Of a stretch of DNA of 64,000 nucleotides, positions 47,365 through 56,319 are shown piece by piece. Under the pieces are notes generated by a model, which saw only the letters and a list, made by a program, of their open reading frames with translations, ran no database searches and was not told where the DNA came from. A program made the translations under genes and the position numbers. The first letter of the stretch is position 1. Every line of letters begins with the position of its first letter. Source of the DNA: Mitsuaria sp. WAJ17. GTDB taxonomy: Bacteria > Pseudomonadota > Gammaproteobacteria > Burkholderiales > Burkholderiaceae_C. The stretch lies in contig NZ_JACJUG010000001.1 in the NCBI RefSeq assembly GCF_014174515.1, positions 186,001 through 250,000 on the forward strand. The letters run 5' to 3'.

Positions 47365-49173
47365 ATGTCCAATTCCTCTCTCATCCAGCCCGACACCCGG
47401 CGCTGGGCCTGGCTGCCGCCCGTCGGCAGCTGGGGCTACTACACCCTGCTGGCCGCGGTCGGCATGTTCATCCTTGGCCCTCTGGGCGGCATCACGGCCG
47501 CCTTCATGAATTTCTCCATCGGCTTCTTCGTCGGCGGCCAGGTGCTGGCCGGCATCCTCGGCTCGGTGATCACCTACGGTTACGGCCCCGAGGGCCGCCA
47601 TGGCGCCAACTACATCCAGACCACCGCAGCGTCCGTCGCCGGCATGATGGCCATGAGCACCCTGATCCAGGCCATGACCTGGATGGGCATGCCCCAGGTG
47701 CCCGACTGGCAGCTGGTGCTGTACATGCTGTGCATCAGCATGATGGCCGCCGGCATCGGCATGCTCTACACGCCCATCCTGGTCGAGCGCATGCAGCTGA
47801 CCTTCCCCTCCGGGCTGGCCGTGGCCAATATCCTGCGTGCGCTGACTGATCCGGTGCTGCTGCGTCAGTCCGTGTCCCGGCTCTTCGGCGGCATGGGCGC
47901 CGGCCTGTTCGGGGGCGTGGCGGCGGTCAAGGTGGCCTGGATGGGGGCTATCGAGCTCTCCACCTCCACCTTCGGCGCCGGTCTGATCGTGGGCGCCCGC
48001 GTGGGCATCCCGGCCATCGTGGCGGGCGCCGTGTTCTGGGCGCTGACGCCCTACTTCATCAGCATCGGCTGGCTGCACGAGGGCGAGCCCTTCCGCAAGA
48101 TCGCCTTCCTGATTGCGCTGGGCATGATCCTGGGCGCGGCCATCATCGACCTGGCCTTGATCTTCTACCGGGTCGTGCGCCGCCTGGCCCAGCCCGGCGA
48201 GCGCGTGGTCGTGCCCGACGAGCAGCGCACTGGCCCGCGCGCCAGCCTGCCGCGCCTGCTCGCCTGGGTGGGCGTCTGGACCGTGGCCACGGTGATCTGC
48301 GGCGTGCAGTTCTTCCATGAGCCCCTGGGCTTCATGCTGCTTGCCGTGGCCCTGTGCTACCTCTTCGTCATCGTCTGCGGCATCTCCCTGGGGCTGACGG
48401 ACTCCAACCCCATTTCCTCCTCCTTCGTGGTGACGGTGCTGGTGCTGGCCAGCCTGGGCCTGAAGGACCCGATGCTGGGCCTGATGGCGGCGATGGTCGT
48501 CTTCGTCTCGGCCAGTGTGGCCGGCGACATGCAGCAGGACCGCTCCACCGGCTGGCGCCTGGGCTCCAACCGGACCCTGCAGTTCCGCTTCCAGGTTGTG
48601 GGCCTGCTGCTGGGCGCGGTGATGGCGGTGGCCATCGCCAAGCTTTTCATGACGGCCTACCCGGTGCTGAACCTGGACCAGACCGTGATGAGCAAGGACC
48701 AGGCCCCAGCCCAGTGGACCTCGGCCATGACCTACAAGTTCGTCGGCGCCCTGCGCAGCCTGACCGATCCCAAGCCTTATCAGACCGACGCCATCCTGAT
48801 CGGCATCGCCATCGGCCTGGTGACGGAGTTCTTGCGCAAGTGGATCAAGGCCAACGGCGCCTACCAGCGCTTCGCGGCCGGCTCGCGTCTGGGCTTCGGC
48901 ACGGACTTCATGCTGGATGCCGTAGTCCTGCCCAGCCCCTATGCCTCGTCCTTCGGTGGTTTCGTGAACCTGCACACCTCGGCCTGGTTCGCTGCGGGCG
49001 GCGTGATCTCCAGCGCGATCAACACCTTCGCGCCCAAGCCCAGGCCCCAGCCGGGCGAGGAAGAGCTGCCGTCCGACATGAGCTCGACCTCCCTGGTCGG
49101 CGGCGGTCTGATCGCGGGCGACGCGCTGGCAGCGCTGGGTCTGGGCGTTGCCGGGCTGCTGGCCGTGCTCTGA
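47365..49173 (+). CDS. OPT-family oligopeptide/metal-chelate transporter
   Basis: A 602-residue polytopic inner-membrane protein with about fourteen to sixteen segments. Family features include the GGITAAFMNFSIGFF start, YTPILVERMQLTFPSGLAVANILRAL (first 20 residues are diagnostic), DSNPISSSF and the late FGTDFMLDAVVLPSPYASSFGG. OPT proteins import peptides or metal-siderophore complexes with protons. The ATG at 47365 has GGAAG upstream. A single-gene unit between two terminators. Confidence 0.92.
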   Translation: MSNSSLIQPDTRRWAWLPPVGSWGYYTLLAAVGMFILGPLGGITAAFMNFSIGFFVGGQVLAGILGSVITYGYGPEGRHGANYIQTTAASVAGMMAMSTLIQAMTWMGMPQVPDWQLVLYMLCISMMAAGIGMLYTPILVERMQLTFPSGLAVANILRALTDPVLLRQSVSRLFGGMGAGLFGGVAAVKVAWMGAIELSTSTFGAGLIVGARVGIPAIVAGAVFWALTPYFISIGWLHEGEPFRKIAFLIALGMILGAAIIDLALIFYRVVRRLAQPGERVVVPDEQRTGPRASLPRLLAWVGVWTVATVICGVQFFHEPLGFMLLAVALCYLFVIVCGISLGLTDSNPISSSFVVTVLVLASLGLKDPMLGLMAAMVVFVSASVAGDMQQDRSTGWRLGSNRTLQFRFQVVGLLLGAVMAVAIAKLFMTAYPVLNLDQTVMSKDQAPAQWTSAMTYKFVGALRSLTDPKPYQTDAILIGIAIGLVTEFLRKWIKANGAYQRFAAGSRLGFGTDFMLDAVVLPSPYASSFGGFVNLHTSAWFAAGGVISSAINTFAPKPRPQPGEEELPSDMSSTSLVGGGLIAGDALAALGLGVAGLLAVL

Positions 49174-49199
49174 GACAAGCCGGTCTGCGTCAGGAAAAT

Positions 49200-49228
49200 G
49201 GGGTCCACAGGACCCCTTCTTGCTTTTT
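49200..49228 (+). terminator. intrinsic terminator after the OPT gene
   Basis: GGGGTCC-ACA-GGACCCC stem (49200-49216) followed by TTCTTGCTTTTT. Confidence 0.85.
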
Positions 49229-49255
49229 GGGCGACAGGCCAGCGAGGCCTTGGGT

Positions 49256-50188
49256 TCACAGCAAGGTTTGTCGGAGGGACCAGGTCGCACCCGCACCCGC
49301 AAGCAGCACGAATGCCAGCAGGTAGCCAAGGGTAAGAACGCCCATGCGCAGGCCGGTGGCCCATCGACGGCCGCCATAGACGCGCTGCAATGACACAGCG
49401 GTGAACCCCAAGCCGGTGAACGCCGCCAGCAATCCCGCCGGGAGGTCGATGCTCGGCCACCAGCGGCTGAAAAGCACCAGTACCGTCAGCACGGGCAGCC
49501 AGCCGCAGTGCACGTGCAGGGCGGTCACCATATGGACGCCAAAGGGGAGGCGTCGGCGCCAGTACGCGGCCCGCAGCAGCAGGGCCAGAGACGGCGCCAG
49601 CGCCAGGAAGATGGTCTGGCGCGTGGCCTGCCTGTAGGACCTGCTCGTGCGCTCCAGGTCCTGCAGCAGCTCCGGATCCGCAGCCAGGCGTCGACGCCAG
49701 TAGTTGCAACGCTCGGTGGGAATCTGCTCGCAGACCATCTCGCCATTGACGACACCCAGCTTGATGCCGACGCCCTCCAGCACGTGGCTGTCGGGCGCAG
49801 CGGCAGTGCCGTGACCGGCAGAGGTCTGAGGGGCGGCGGGCACTGGGGGACGCAGCCAATGCAACAGGAACAGGCTCAGCAGCGAGATGCTCAGGAACAG
49901 GCGCAGCGGAGTGAGGTAGCGCCGTCGTTGCCCGTTCAGGTAGGCCAGCGTCAGTTGGCCAGGCCTGAACAAGGCGCCCAGCGTGCGCCGCAAGGCGCCG
50001 TCCGAGGCGAGGAGATGACCGCCGAACTCCCGGAGGAAATCGGCCAAGGTGGGCACCCGCAGATCGGTTTCCTGCCCGCAACCCGGGCAGTGACGGGGCC
50101 GAGCAGAGGCCCAGGCATCCTGGCAGTTCGGGCAGATGCCGCCCGCGGGTGGGTGGGGCGGCGCGAGTGCGTCATTTGCTAGCGTCAT
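49256..50188 (-). CDS. DUF3667-family membrane protein with N-terminal zinc ribbon
   Basis: A 310-residue protein. Residues ~18-42 hold a four-Cys ribbon (CPNCQDAWASARPRHCPGCG). The conserved TLADFLREFGGHLLASDGAL region and RTLGALFRPGQLTLAYLNGQ, with the RRRYLTPLRLFLS helix start, are typical of DUF3667; four or five membrane segments follow. The ATG at 50188 was chosen for the normal family length. Function unknown. Confidence 0.88.
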   Translation of the reverse strand: MTLANDALAPPHPPAGGICPNCQDAWASARPRHCPGCGQETDLRVPTLADFLREFGGHLLASDGALRRTLGALFRPGQLTLAYLNGQRRRYLTPLRLFLSISLLSLFLLHWLRPPVPAAPQTSAGHGTAAAPDSHVLEGVGIKLGVVNGEMVCEQIPTERCNYWRRRLAADPELLQDLERTSRSYRQATRQTIFLALAPSLALLLRAAYWRRRLPFGVHMVTALHVHCGWLPVLTVLVLFSRWWPSIDLPAGLLAAFTGLGFTAVSLQRVYGGRRWATGLRMGVLTLGYLLAFVLLAGAGATWSLRQTLL

Positions 50189-50259
50189 GGGGGCGGCATG
50201 ATAGACCGCCCCATGCATGGGCTGGGGCTGCCGTGCACGGGGTGCCGGCTCGTCCTCGC

Positions 50260-52428
50260 TCAGAAGCGATAGGTCGCCGACAGCTCGACCGCGCGCGGCG
50301 CGCCTGGCACGAGCAGGTTATCGACGGCGCCATGGGCCGACACAATGTAGCGGCGGTTGCTGGCGTTCTTCAGGTGGAGGGCGATGTCGAAGGCGCGCGA
50401 TCGGTAGTAGGCGGCCAGGTCCGCGGTCACGTAGCCCGGCAGCACGACGGCGTTGCTCGCCGAGGCGTAGCGATCGGCCGAGTAGCGCAGGCCGCCGCCG
50501 GCGCTGAAGCCGCCGCCCAGCTGCTTGACGGCCCACAGCGAAGCCGAGTGGCGAGGCGTCAGGCTGGGCCGCTTGCCCTGCAGCGGGATCTGCTCGACGG
50601 GCGTCTGCGGCGACGCCTGGCTGGCGTTGGAGCGGGTGATGCGGCCGTCGAGGTAGGCATAGCCGGCCGAAACGTCCCAGCCCTGGGGCAGGCGGCCGGC
50701 GGCGGTCAACTCCAGGCCGTGGGTGCGCTGCTCGCCGACGTTGATCAGCACGCCTGGGTTGCCCGGGGCGTTGGTCTTGATGCCGGTGCGTTCAAGGTTG
50801 AACAGCGAAGCGGTGACAGCCAGTGCACCGTCGAAGAGGTCGAGCTTGCTGCCGACCTCGACGTTGCGCGTCTGCTCGGGGTCGCTGTTGGCATTGTTGG
50901 CCGCCAGGGCGAAGTTCTCGCCCGAGGGCTGGAAGGACTTGCTGACGGACAGGTAGTGGGAGGCCCAGTCGCTCGGCTGCCACAGGAGGCCGGCGCGAGG
51001 ACTCCAGGTTTTGTCCTTGCGGGACAGCGGCGCACCGGTGCGCGCAAAGGCGGTCGATTGGTCGAAGGTGTCGTAGCGCAGGCCCAGCAGGGCTTTCCAC
51101 CGCGGCGACAGCGTGAGCTGGTCCTGCAGGTAGACGCCTGCCACGTCGAACACGCTGTGCGCTGGGTTGGCCGCTGCCAGCGTCGCCGCGGACATCGCCG
51201 GCGGCAACACGCTGCCCGGGTTGAAGAGGGGCACGCGATCGATGTTGTTCTGGCTGATGAAGTTCTGGTCCTTGTTCTGCCGGCCGATCTCGATGCCGGC
51301 CAGCCAGTCGTGCTGCAGGCCGGCCAGCGTCTGGCGCAGGCTGAGTTCGGTTTGGTTGAACCAGCCGCTCTCTTCGCGCGACACCTGGCCGCGGCTGCGG
51401 CTGACGGTCATCGTCGTCGCATCGACCGTGCCGCTGGGCTGCGTGTTGTTGCGATCGAGGTCGTAGGTGTAGCGGCGCGTCACGTTGCGAAGCGACAAGG
51501 ACTCGCTGAAGCGGTGGTCGAGCGTGACGGTCAGTGAAGAGACGCGCGAGGTGCTCGTGTCGTCGCGGCGCGCGTCGCCCGAGCCGTAGTAGGTGCTCGG
51601 CGCGACGTCGACGGGCCGGCCGTTGTAGGAGGGGATGCCGAAGTCGGTGATGCGCTTGTCGGTCGCGTGCTCGGCCTGCACCAGGAGCCGGGTGCTTGCG
51701 CCGAGCTTGGCGGCCAGCGAAGGCGCGACCGCCGTGCGCCGCACGAAGCCCTGGTCGCGATAGCTGCCCGAGTCCTCGTGCGCGCCGGTGAGGCGCAGCG
51801 CGACGCCGTCGCCAACCTGGACGTTGGCGTCCAGCGCGACGCGCTTGAGCTCGTTGCTGCCGAGGTTCAGCGTCAGTTCACCGAAGTTGCCGGGCTGGGG
51901 TTTCTTCGTCACGCGGTTGATGAGGCCGCCCGAGGAACCGCGGCCGTAGAGCACCGCCGCCGGGCCCTTGATGACCTCGACGCGCTCGATGTTGGACAAG
52001 TCGCGGAAGTAGAGGGCGTCGTCGCGGATGCCATCGACGAACTGGTCGGAGATGGCGGTGAAGCCGCGGATCGTCACCTGGTCGCGCTGGCCGTCGCCGC
52101 TGCTCAGGCCCACGCCTGGCACGTTTTGCAGCACGTCTTGCAGCGAGTGCGCGGCCTGGTCGCGGATCAGTTCCTCTGAGACCACGTTCACCGCCTGAGG
52201 TACGTCGCGCAAGGCCGCGGCTGTCTTGGTGGCACTGCTGGATGCCGCCGGCGCGTACTCGCTGCCCTGCTTGACGTCCACGCGGATGGCGGGCAACTGG
52301 TAGCCCCCGCTGGCGGCTTCGGGCACCTTGGCCGGCGGTGTCGCCTGTGCAAACACCGCGCCGGTGGCAATGGCCAGCGTCGTGAGCGTCAGCAGCCGTG
52401 CGGGGGCGGGATTGATTCGAGACTTCAA
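50260..52428 (-). CDS. TonB-dependent siderophore receptor
   Basis: A 722-residue outer-membrane receptor. The leader LTLTTLAIATGAVFAQA precedes a plug domain (VVSEELIRDQAAHSLQDVL, NVPGVGLSSGDGQRDQVTIRG, IERVEVIKGPAAVLYGRGS) and a 22-strand barrel ending VELSATYRF. The start is a TTG at 52428 with GGAG six bases upstream; no ATG fits. A palindrome resembling a Fur box lies about 80-100 bases further up, so it is probably induced by iron lack. Codon choice (more TCG, CGA and GTCG runs) looks somewhat unlike its neighbours, which may mean transfer. Ligand unknown. Confidence 0.93.
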   Translation of the reverse strand: MKSRINPAPARLLTLTTLAIATGAVFAQATPPAKVPEAASGGYQLPAIRVDVKQGSEYAPAASSSATKTAAALRDVPQAVNVVSEELIRDQAAHSLQDVLQNVPGVGLSSGDGQRDQVTIRGFTAISDQFVDGIRDDALYFRDLSNIERVEVIKGPAAVLYGRGSSGGLINRVTKKPQPGNFGELTLNLGSNELKRVALDANVQVGDGVALRLTGAHEDSGSYRDQGFVRRTAVAPSLAAKLGASTRLLVQAEHATDKRITDFGIPSYNGRPVDVAPSTYYGSGDARRDDTSTSRVSSLTVTLDHRFSESLSLRNVTRRYTYDLDRNNTQPSGTVDATTMTVSRSRGQVSREESGWFNQTELSLRQTLAGLQHDWLAGIEIGRQNKDQNFISQNNIDRVPLFNPGSVLPPAMSAATLAAANPAHSVFDVAGVYLQDQLTLSPRWKALLGLRYDTFDQSTAFARTGAPLSRKDKTWSPRAGLLWQPSDWASHYLSVSKSFQPSGENFALAANNANSDPEQTRNVEVGSKLDLFDGALAVTASLFNLERTGIKTNAPGNPGVLINVGEQRTHGLELTAAGRLPQGWDVSAGYAYLDGRITRSNASQASPQTPVEQIPLQGKRPSLTPRHSASLWAVKQLGGGFSAGGGLRYSADRYASASNAVVLPGYVTADLAAYYRSRAFDIALHLKNASNRRYIVSAHGAVDNLLVPGAPRAVELSATYRF

Positions 52429-52979
52429 GAAATGCTCCGTGAGGGGGGCTCTTTGGATGAGGCGCGCCCATGGGGCTCGCCAGGGACCGTGTCTAGAAAT
52501 GGTAACAGGAAATGCGTCTAATTCGCATTTACATAAATCAACCCAGCCTTGGCCTGCGCGTTGGCGCTCGCCAGGGCGATCGGATGGGATGCCAGACCTG
52601 GCACCGGCGCGCTGGCGCCACGGGGCGCGGTTCAGCACGGGCGCGGACCGAAAGCCCGGGCCCGGGGAGGGCTGCAGGGGCGGCGCAGGCGTCACCGCGG
52701 AACGACTGGCCCATGCCGGCGATCAAAGACGGCCTGACGGCGTCGCGGAGAGGGCGCAGGAGCGCCTGGGTCAGGCCTCCCGCAGGGGGCGGCGCGCGTG
52801 CTTGCACCGGCCAGATGCCGACGATGGCCTGGGGGCAGGATTCAGTGGGGGTGGGGCGGTCCCGGATCCAGGCGGGCCGGCGCCCGCGCCCTCGGGAGGC
52901 GGTGTCTCCTCACGGATGGGCGGGGCTGGTGCAGTTGCATGCCGTGTGGCAACTGGCCGGCAAGGCCTGAGCCGCGTGC
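52429..52979. other. intergenic stretch; promoter region on the left, otherwise nothing recognised
   Basis: About 550 bases between the TonB receptor and dps. The receptor promoter and its palindrome occupy 52429-52540. The remaining ~440 bases contain overlapping frames in several registers, none with a ribosome site or recognisable protein. Confidence 0.5.
52510..52530. promoter_or_regulatory. Fur-box-like palindrome upstream of the TonB receptor
   Basis: AAATGCG-TCTAATT-CGCATTT, a perfect seven-base inverted repeat in the AT-richest part of the region, about 80-100 bases before the TTG start. Confidence 0.6.
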
Positions 52980-53492
52980 TCAGGCGTCTTCAAGCAGGCT
53001 GCGGAGCATCCAGGCGGCTTGCTCATGCACGGTGATGCGCTGGGTGAGCAGGTCAGCGGTGGGTTCATCCGACGCCTTCTCGACGGCCGGGAACAGGCTG
53101 CGAGCCGTACGCGCCACGGCCTCGTGGCCCTCCTGCAGGATGCGCACCATCGCCAGGGCCTTGGGCGGCGTGGCGGGGGCGTCCTTGAGGCTGCTGAGCT
53201 TGGCGAACTGCGCGTAGCTGCCCGGTGCCACGTGGCCCAGGGAGCGGATGCGCTCGGCGATGGGGTCCACGGCGTTCCACAGCTCGGTGTACTGGCCCAT
53301 GAACATCGCGTGCAGCGAATTGAACATGGGGCCGGTCACGTTCCAGTGGAAGTTGTGCGTGGTCAGGTACAGGGTGTAGGTGTCGGCCAGCAGTTTGGAC
53401 AGGCCGGCGGTGATGGCGGCGCGGTCCTTGTCGGAGATGCCGATGTTGAGGCTGGGTGTTGTGCTTGATGCAGCTGCGGGCTTCTTGGCCAT
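52980..53492 (-). CDS. dps: Dps-family DNA-binding ferritin-like protein
   Basis: A 170-residue protein. A Lys/Ala/Ser-rich N-terminal tail suits DNA contact; the ferroxidase residues lie in THNFHWNVTGPMFNSLHAMF and YTELWNAVDPIAERI, as in Dps of the starved-cell miniferritin family. It stores iron using peroxide and protects DNA in stationary or oxidative stress. AGGAGGACC precedes the ATG. It fits with katG and the iron receptor in this part of the window, though they are separately transcribed. Confidence 0.95.
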   Translation of the reverse strand: MAKKPAAASSTTPSLNIGISDKDRAAITAGLSKLLADTYTLYLTTHNFHWNVTGPMFNSLHAMFMGQYTELWNAVDPIAERIRSLGHVAPGSYAQFAKLSSLKDAPATPPKALAMVRILQEGHEAVARTARSLFPAVEKASDEPTADLLTQRITVHEQAAWMLRSLLEDA

Positions 53493-53617
53493 GGGTCCTC
53501 CTGGTGGTCGCTGGGGCGCGTCTGTTGTGGGGGCGATGTCGCAATCTACCGCAGCGCAGGCCGGCGGGCCAGTTGGCTCGCTTGATGGCCGTCATAGGCA
53601 AGCTCGATGCCCGGAGC

Positions 53618-53649
53618 CAGGTCTTGCACAAGCTGGGGTCAGGTCTTGC
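53618..53649 (+). repeat. tandem pair of the dispersed motif
   Basis: Two copies 22 bases apart (53618-53627 and 53640-53649). The first forms a dyad, CCAG-GT-CTTG-CA-CAAG-CTGG; the second is the full GGGGTCAGGTCTTGCC form. They lie between dps and the E1 gene. Confidence 0.65.
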
Positions 53650-53665
53650 CCAACCAGGATCGCCC

Positions 53666-56293
53666 TCAGCGGACCAGGGCCTGCGTCCACAGCCACTGCT
53701 GCTCCGCCCGGTGCTGGCGCGGCGAGGCGCAGGGCCCTGCGGCGCGGTCCGGCCGGCTGATGCAGCGCAGCGCCACGCCGGGCGGGCAGACGCCCTCCAG
53801 CGCCTCGCGCAGCAAGGGCCAGGCGCCCTGGGCGCGCTGCTCTTCCTGGATCCACAGCAGCTCGGCCACTTCCGGCAGCTCGGCCAGGGCGCTGCGCAGC
53901 GCCTCGTCGGGCAGGGGATAGAGTTGCTCAAGGCTCCAAAGCGCCGTGTACGGGTCCCCGGCATCGCGCAGGGCGCGGGCCAGCTCGTGGCGCAGCTTGC
54001 CGCTGCAGAGCCAGATACGTTGGCAGCGCTCGGGCGCCGCCAGCACGCGCAGCAGCGGCCGGAAGCCACCTTCCATGAGGCGCTCCAGCGGAGCGTGGCT
54101 CAGCGGGTCCTGCAGCAGCTGGCTCTTGGGCGTGAAGACGATCAGCGGCCGGCGCGGCTGCGCCCGCGCCTGCTCACGCAGCAGGTGGAACCACTGGGCG
54201 CTGTCGGACGGACAGGCCACGCGCAGGTTCTGCTCGGCGCACAGCTGCAGCAGGCGGCCCAGGTGGGCGTTGGAGTGCTCGGGTCCCACGCCCTCGTGCC
54301 CATGCGGCAGCAGCAGGGTCAGGCCCGAGGCCAGGCCCCACTTGGCCTCGCCGGAGGCGATGTACTGGTCGAGATAGATCTGGGCGCCGTTGACGAAGTC
54401 GCCGAACTGCGCCTCCCACAGCGTCAGCACCTCGGGGCGCTGCAGGCTGTAGCCGTACTCGAAGCCAAGCACCGCGGCCTCGCTGAGCGGCGAATTGACG
54501 ATCTCGAAACGTGCGGCCCCCCGGCTGGGCGACTGCAGGGGCACGTGCCGGTCCATGCGGTCGCCCTGGGCATGCCACACGGCGTGGCGGTGCATGAAGG
54601 TGCCGCGTTCGACGTCCATGCCGGCCAGGCGCATGGGCTGGCCACTGGCCAGCACCGTGGCGTGCGCCAGGTTTTCGGCCAGGCACCAGTCCACCGCACC
54701 AGCCTCCTGGCGCGCCAGGCTTTCCCAGCGCTGGTGCAGGCGGGCCAGCTGTGGGTGCAGGGCGAAGCCCTCGGGCACGGTACGCAGCCGGGTGAGGGCC
54801 GCTTGCAGCTGGGTGGAGTCCAGTGCGGGCAGGGCCGGCCGCGCGTCATACGGCGGCCTGGCCTCGGCGACCGCCGGTTGGGGGCGCACGGGCTCGCGGG
54901 CCAGGCGCCCGAATCGGGCCAGGGCCCGCAGCGGCGCCTGCGAGCGCAACGCCAGCCATTGCTGTGGCTCGCAGCGACCGCTGGCGACCAGTTCGGCGCC
55001 GTACTGCTCGGCGGCCGTGGGCTGGGCCTCAGCCAGGCGCTGAAGCTGTGGGCGGGTCAGCATGGGCTGGTCGTGCTCCGAGTGGCCCAGGCGGCGGAAG
55101 CCTATGACATCGATCACGATGTCCGCGCCAAAGGCCATGCGGTAGGCCAGGGCCAGTTCGGCGGCGCGGGCCAGTTGCTCGGGGGCGTCAGCTCGCACGC
55201 GCAGCACCGGGGCATCGATCACGCGGCTGGCGTCGCTGGCATAGCGCTGGTGCAGCGGGTCGGCGGCATGGGGGGTGGTGAAGCCGACCTGGTTGTTGAT
55301 CAGCACATGGATGCAGCCCCCGACCTCGTAGGCCGGATGGCGGGACAGCAGCAGGCTCTCGCCCACGATGCCCTGACCATCGAAGGCGGCGTCGCCATGC
55401 AGCAGCAGGGCCAGGGCGGCTTGGGCGCGGGGCAGGCCTTGAGACTCGTCCTGGCGGGCGCGCGTGCGGCCCAGCACCACGGGCTGGATGCTCTGCAGGT
55501 GAGACGGATTGGGCGCCAGGCGCAGGGAGAGGGCGCCGTGTGGCGTGTCCAGGCGGGTCTCGGCGCCCTGGTGGTAGGCCAGGTCGGGCCGCGGGCGGCG
55601 GCTCGCGGGATCCAGCGCCTCCAGGATCTCGGCCACGGGCTGGCCCAGCAGCAGGGCCAGCACGGCCAGGCGGCCGCGGTGTGGCATGCCCATCTCCAGG
55701 GCCTGGACGCCGTGGGCCGCGGCCTGCTCGCACAGGGCGTCCAGCAGCAGGACCAGGCCCTCGCAGCCAGCCATGGAGAAGCATTTTTCGTCCGGCAGGC
55801 GCTGGGCCAGGAACTGCTCCCAGGCCTGGACCTCGATCAGGCGCTCCAGCCATTGCAGGCCCTGGGCACGGTCCGTCGCCGGGGGCGCGGCCTCGAAGCG
55901 TGAATGCAACCAGTGGCGCCGCGTGTCGTCGCGCAGGGCGGAGCAGTCCAGGCTCAGCGCGCCGGTATAGAGGGACAGCAGGCGACGCTGCAGGCCGGCC
56001 ACCTGGGCGCAGCCCCACTGTGCGGCCAACGCGGGGGGCAGGTCTTGCGCGCCCTCCAGGCCGAAGGCGGCGGCATGCAGGGTCTCGGCGGGCAGCGGCG
56101 GGCTGGCCTGCAGGGGATCCAGCGGGGCGTGGCGGTGGCCCTCGCGACGCACCTGCTCGACATAGGCCTGCACCCGCAGCGGATCAGCCGCCGGTCCGGC
56201 CGGCTGCGACCGGGATTGCAGGGCCTCGCCCGCGAGATGGAATCGGCTGCGTCGCGCCCATTCGGGGTGCGGCAGCGGCAGGGTGGTGCTCAT
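53666..56293 (-). CDS. 2-oxoacid dehydrogenase E1 component (SucA/DHTKD1 type), free-standing
   Basis: An 875-residue thiamine-diphosphate enzyme. It carries EMGMPHRGRLAVLALLLGQP, HGDAAFDGQGIVGES with INNQVGFTT (ThDP site), the SEHDQPMLTRP loop, and the transketolase-like LGFEYGYSLQRPEVLTLWEA and LPHGHEGVGPEHSNAHLGRL (cite as family landmarks). The normal SucA is ~930-960 residues; this is shorter at the N-terminus. No sucB or lpd is adjacent, unlike the usual sucAB operon, so it is probably a second E1, for example for 2-oxoadipate, using E2/E3 encoded elsewhere. A motif copy lies near its 5' end. Confidence 0.85.
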   Translation of the reverse strand: MSTTLPLPHPEWARRSRFHLAGEALQSRSQPAGPAADPLRVQAYVEQVRREGHRHAPLDPLQASPPLPAETLHAAAFGLEGAQDLPPALAAQWGCAQVAGLQRRLLSLYTGALSLDCSALRDDTRRHWLHSRFEAAPPATDRAQGLQWLERLIEVQAWEQFLAQRLPDEKCFSMAGCEGLVLLLDALCEQAAAHGVQALEMGMPHRGRLAVLALLLGQPVAEILEALDPASRRPRPDLAYHQGAETRLDTPHGALSLRLAPNPSHLQSIQPVVLGRTRARQDESQGLPRAQAALALLLHGDAAFDGQGIVGESLLLSRHPAYEVGGCIHVLINNQVGFTTPHAADPLHQRYASDASRVIDAPVLRVRADAPEQLARAAELALAYRMAFGADIVIDVIGFRRLGHSEHDQPMLTRPQLQRLAEAQPTAAEQYGAELVASGRCEPQQWLALRSQAPLRALARFGRLAREPVRPQPAVAEARPPYDARPALPALDSTQLQAALTRLRTVPEGFALHPQLARLHQRWESLARQEAGAVDWCLAENLAHATVLASGQPMRLAGMDVERGTFMHRHAVWHAQGDRMDRHVPLQSPSRGAARFEIVNSPLSEAAVLGFEYGYSLQRPEVLTLWEAQFGDFVNGAQIYLDQYIASGEAKWGLASGLTLLLPHGHEGVGPEHSNAHLGRLLQLCAEQNLRVACPSDSAQWFHLLREQARAQPRRPLIVFTPKSQLLQDPLSHAPLERLMEGGFRPLLRVLAAPERCQRIWLCSGKLRHELARALRDAGDPYTALWSLEQLYPLPDEALRSALAELPEVAELLWIQEEQRAQGAWPLLREALEGVCPPGVALRCISRPDRAAGPCASPRQHRAEQQWLWTQALVR
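56039..56048 (+). repeat. dispersed motif copy (GGGGGCAGGTCTTGC)
   Basis: Plus-strand copy inside the minus-strand E1 gene. Confidence 0.45.
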
Positions 56294-56319
56294 GGTTTTC
56301 TCTCCCTGTTCAGCGGCCT

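Noticed and set aside
52512..52970. Plus-strand frame of 152 residues in the gap before dps
   Set aside because: Arg/Gly/Pro-rich composition, no ribosome site, overlaps the receptor promoter palindrome, and competes with other equally open frames.
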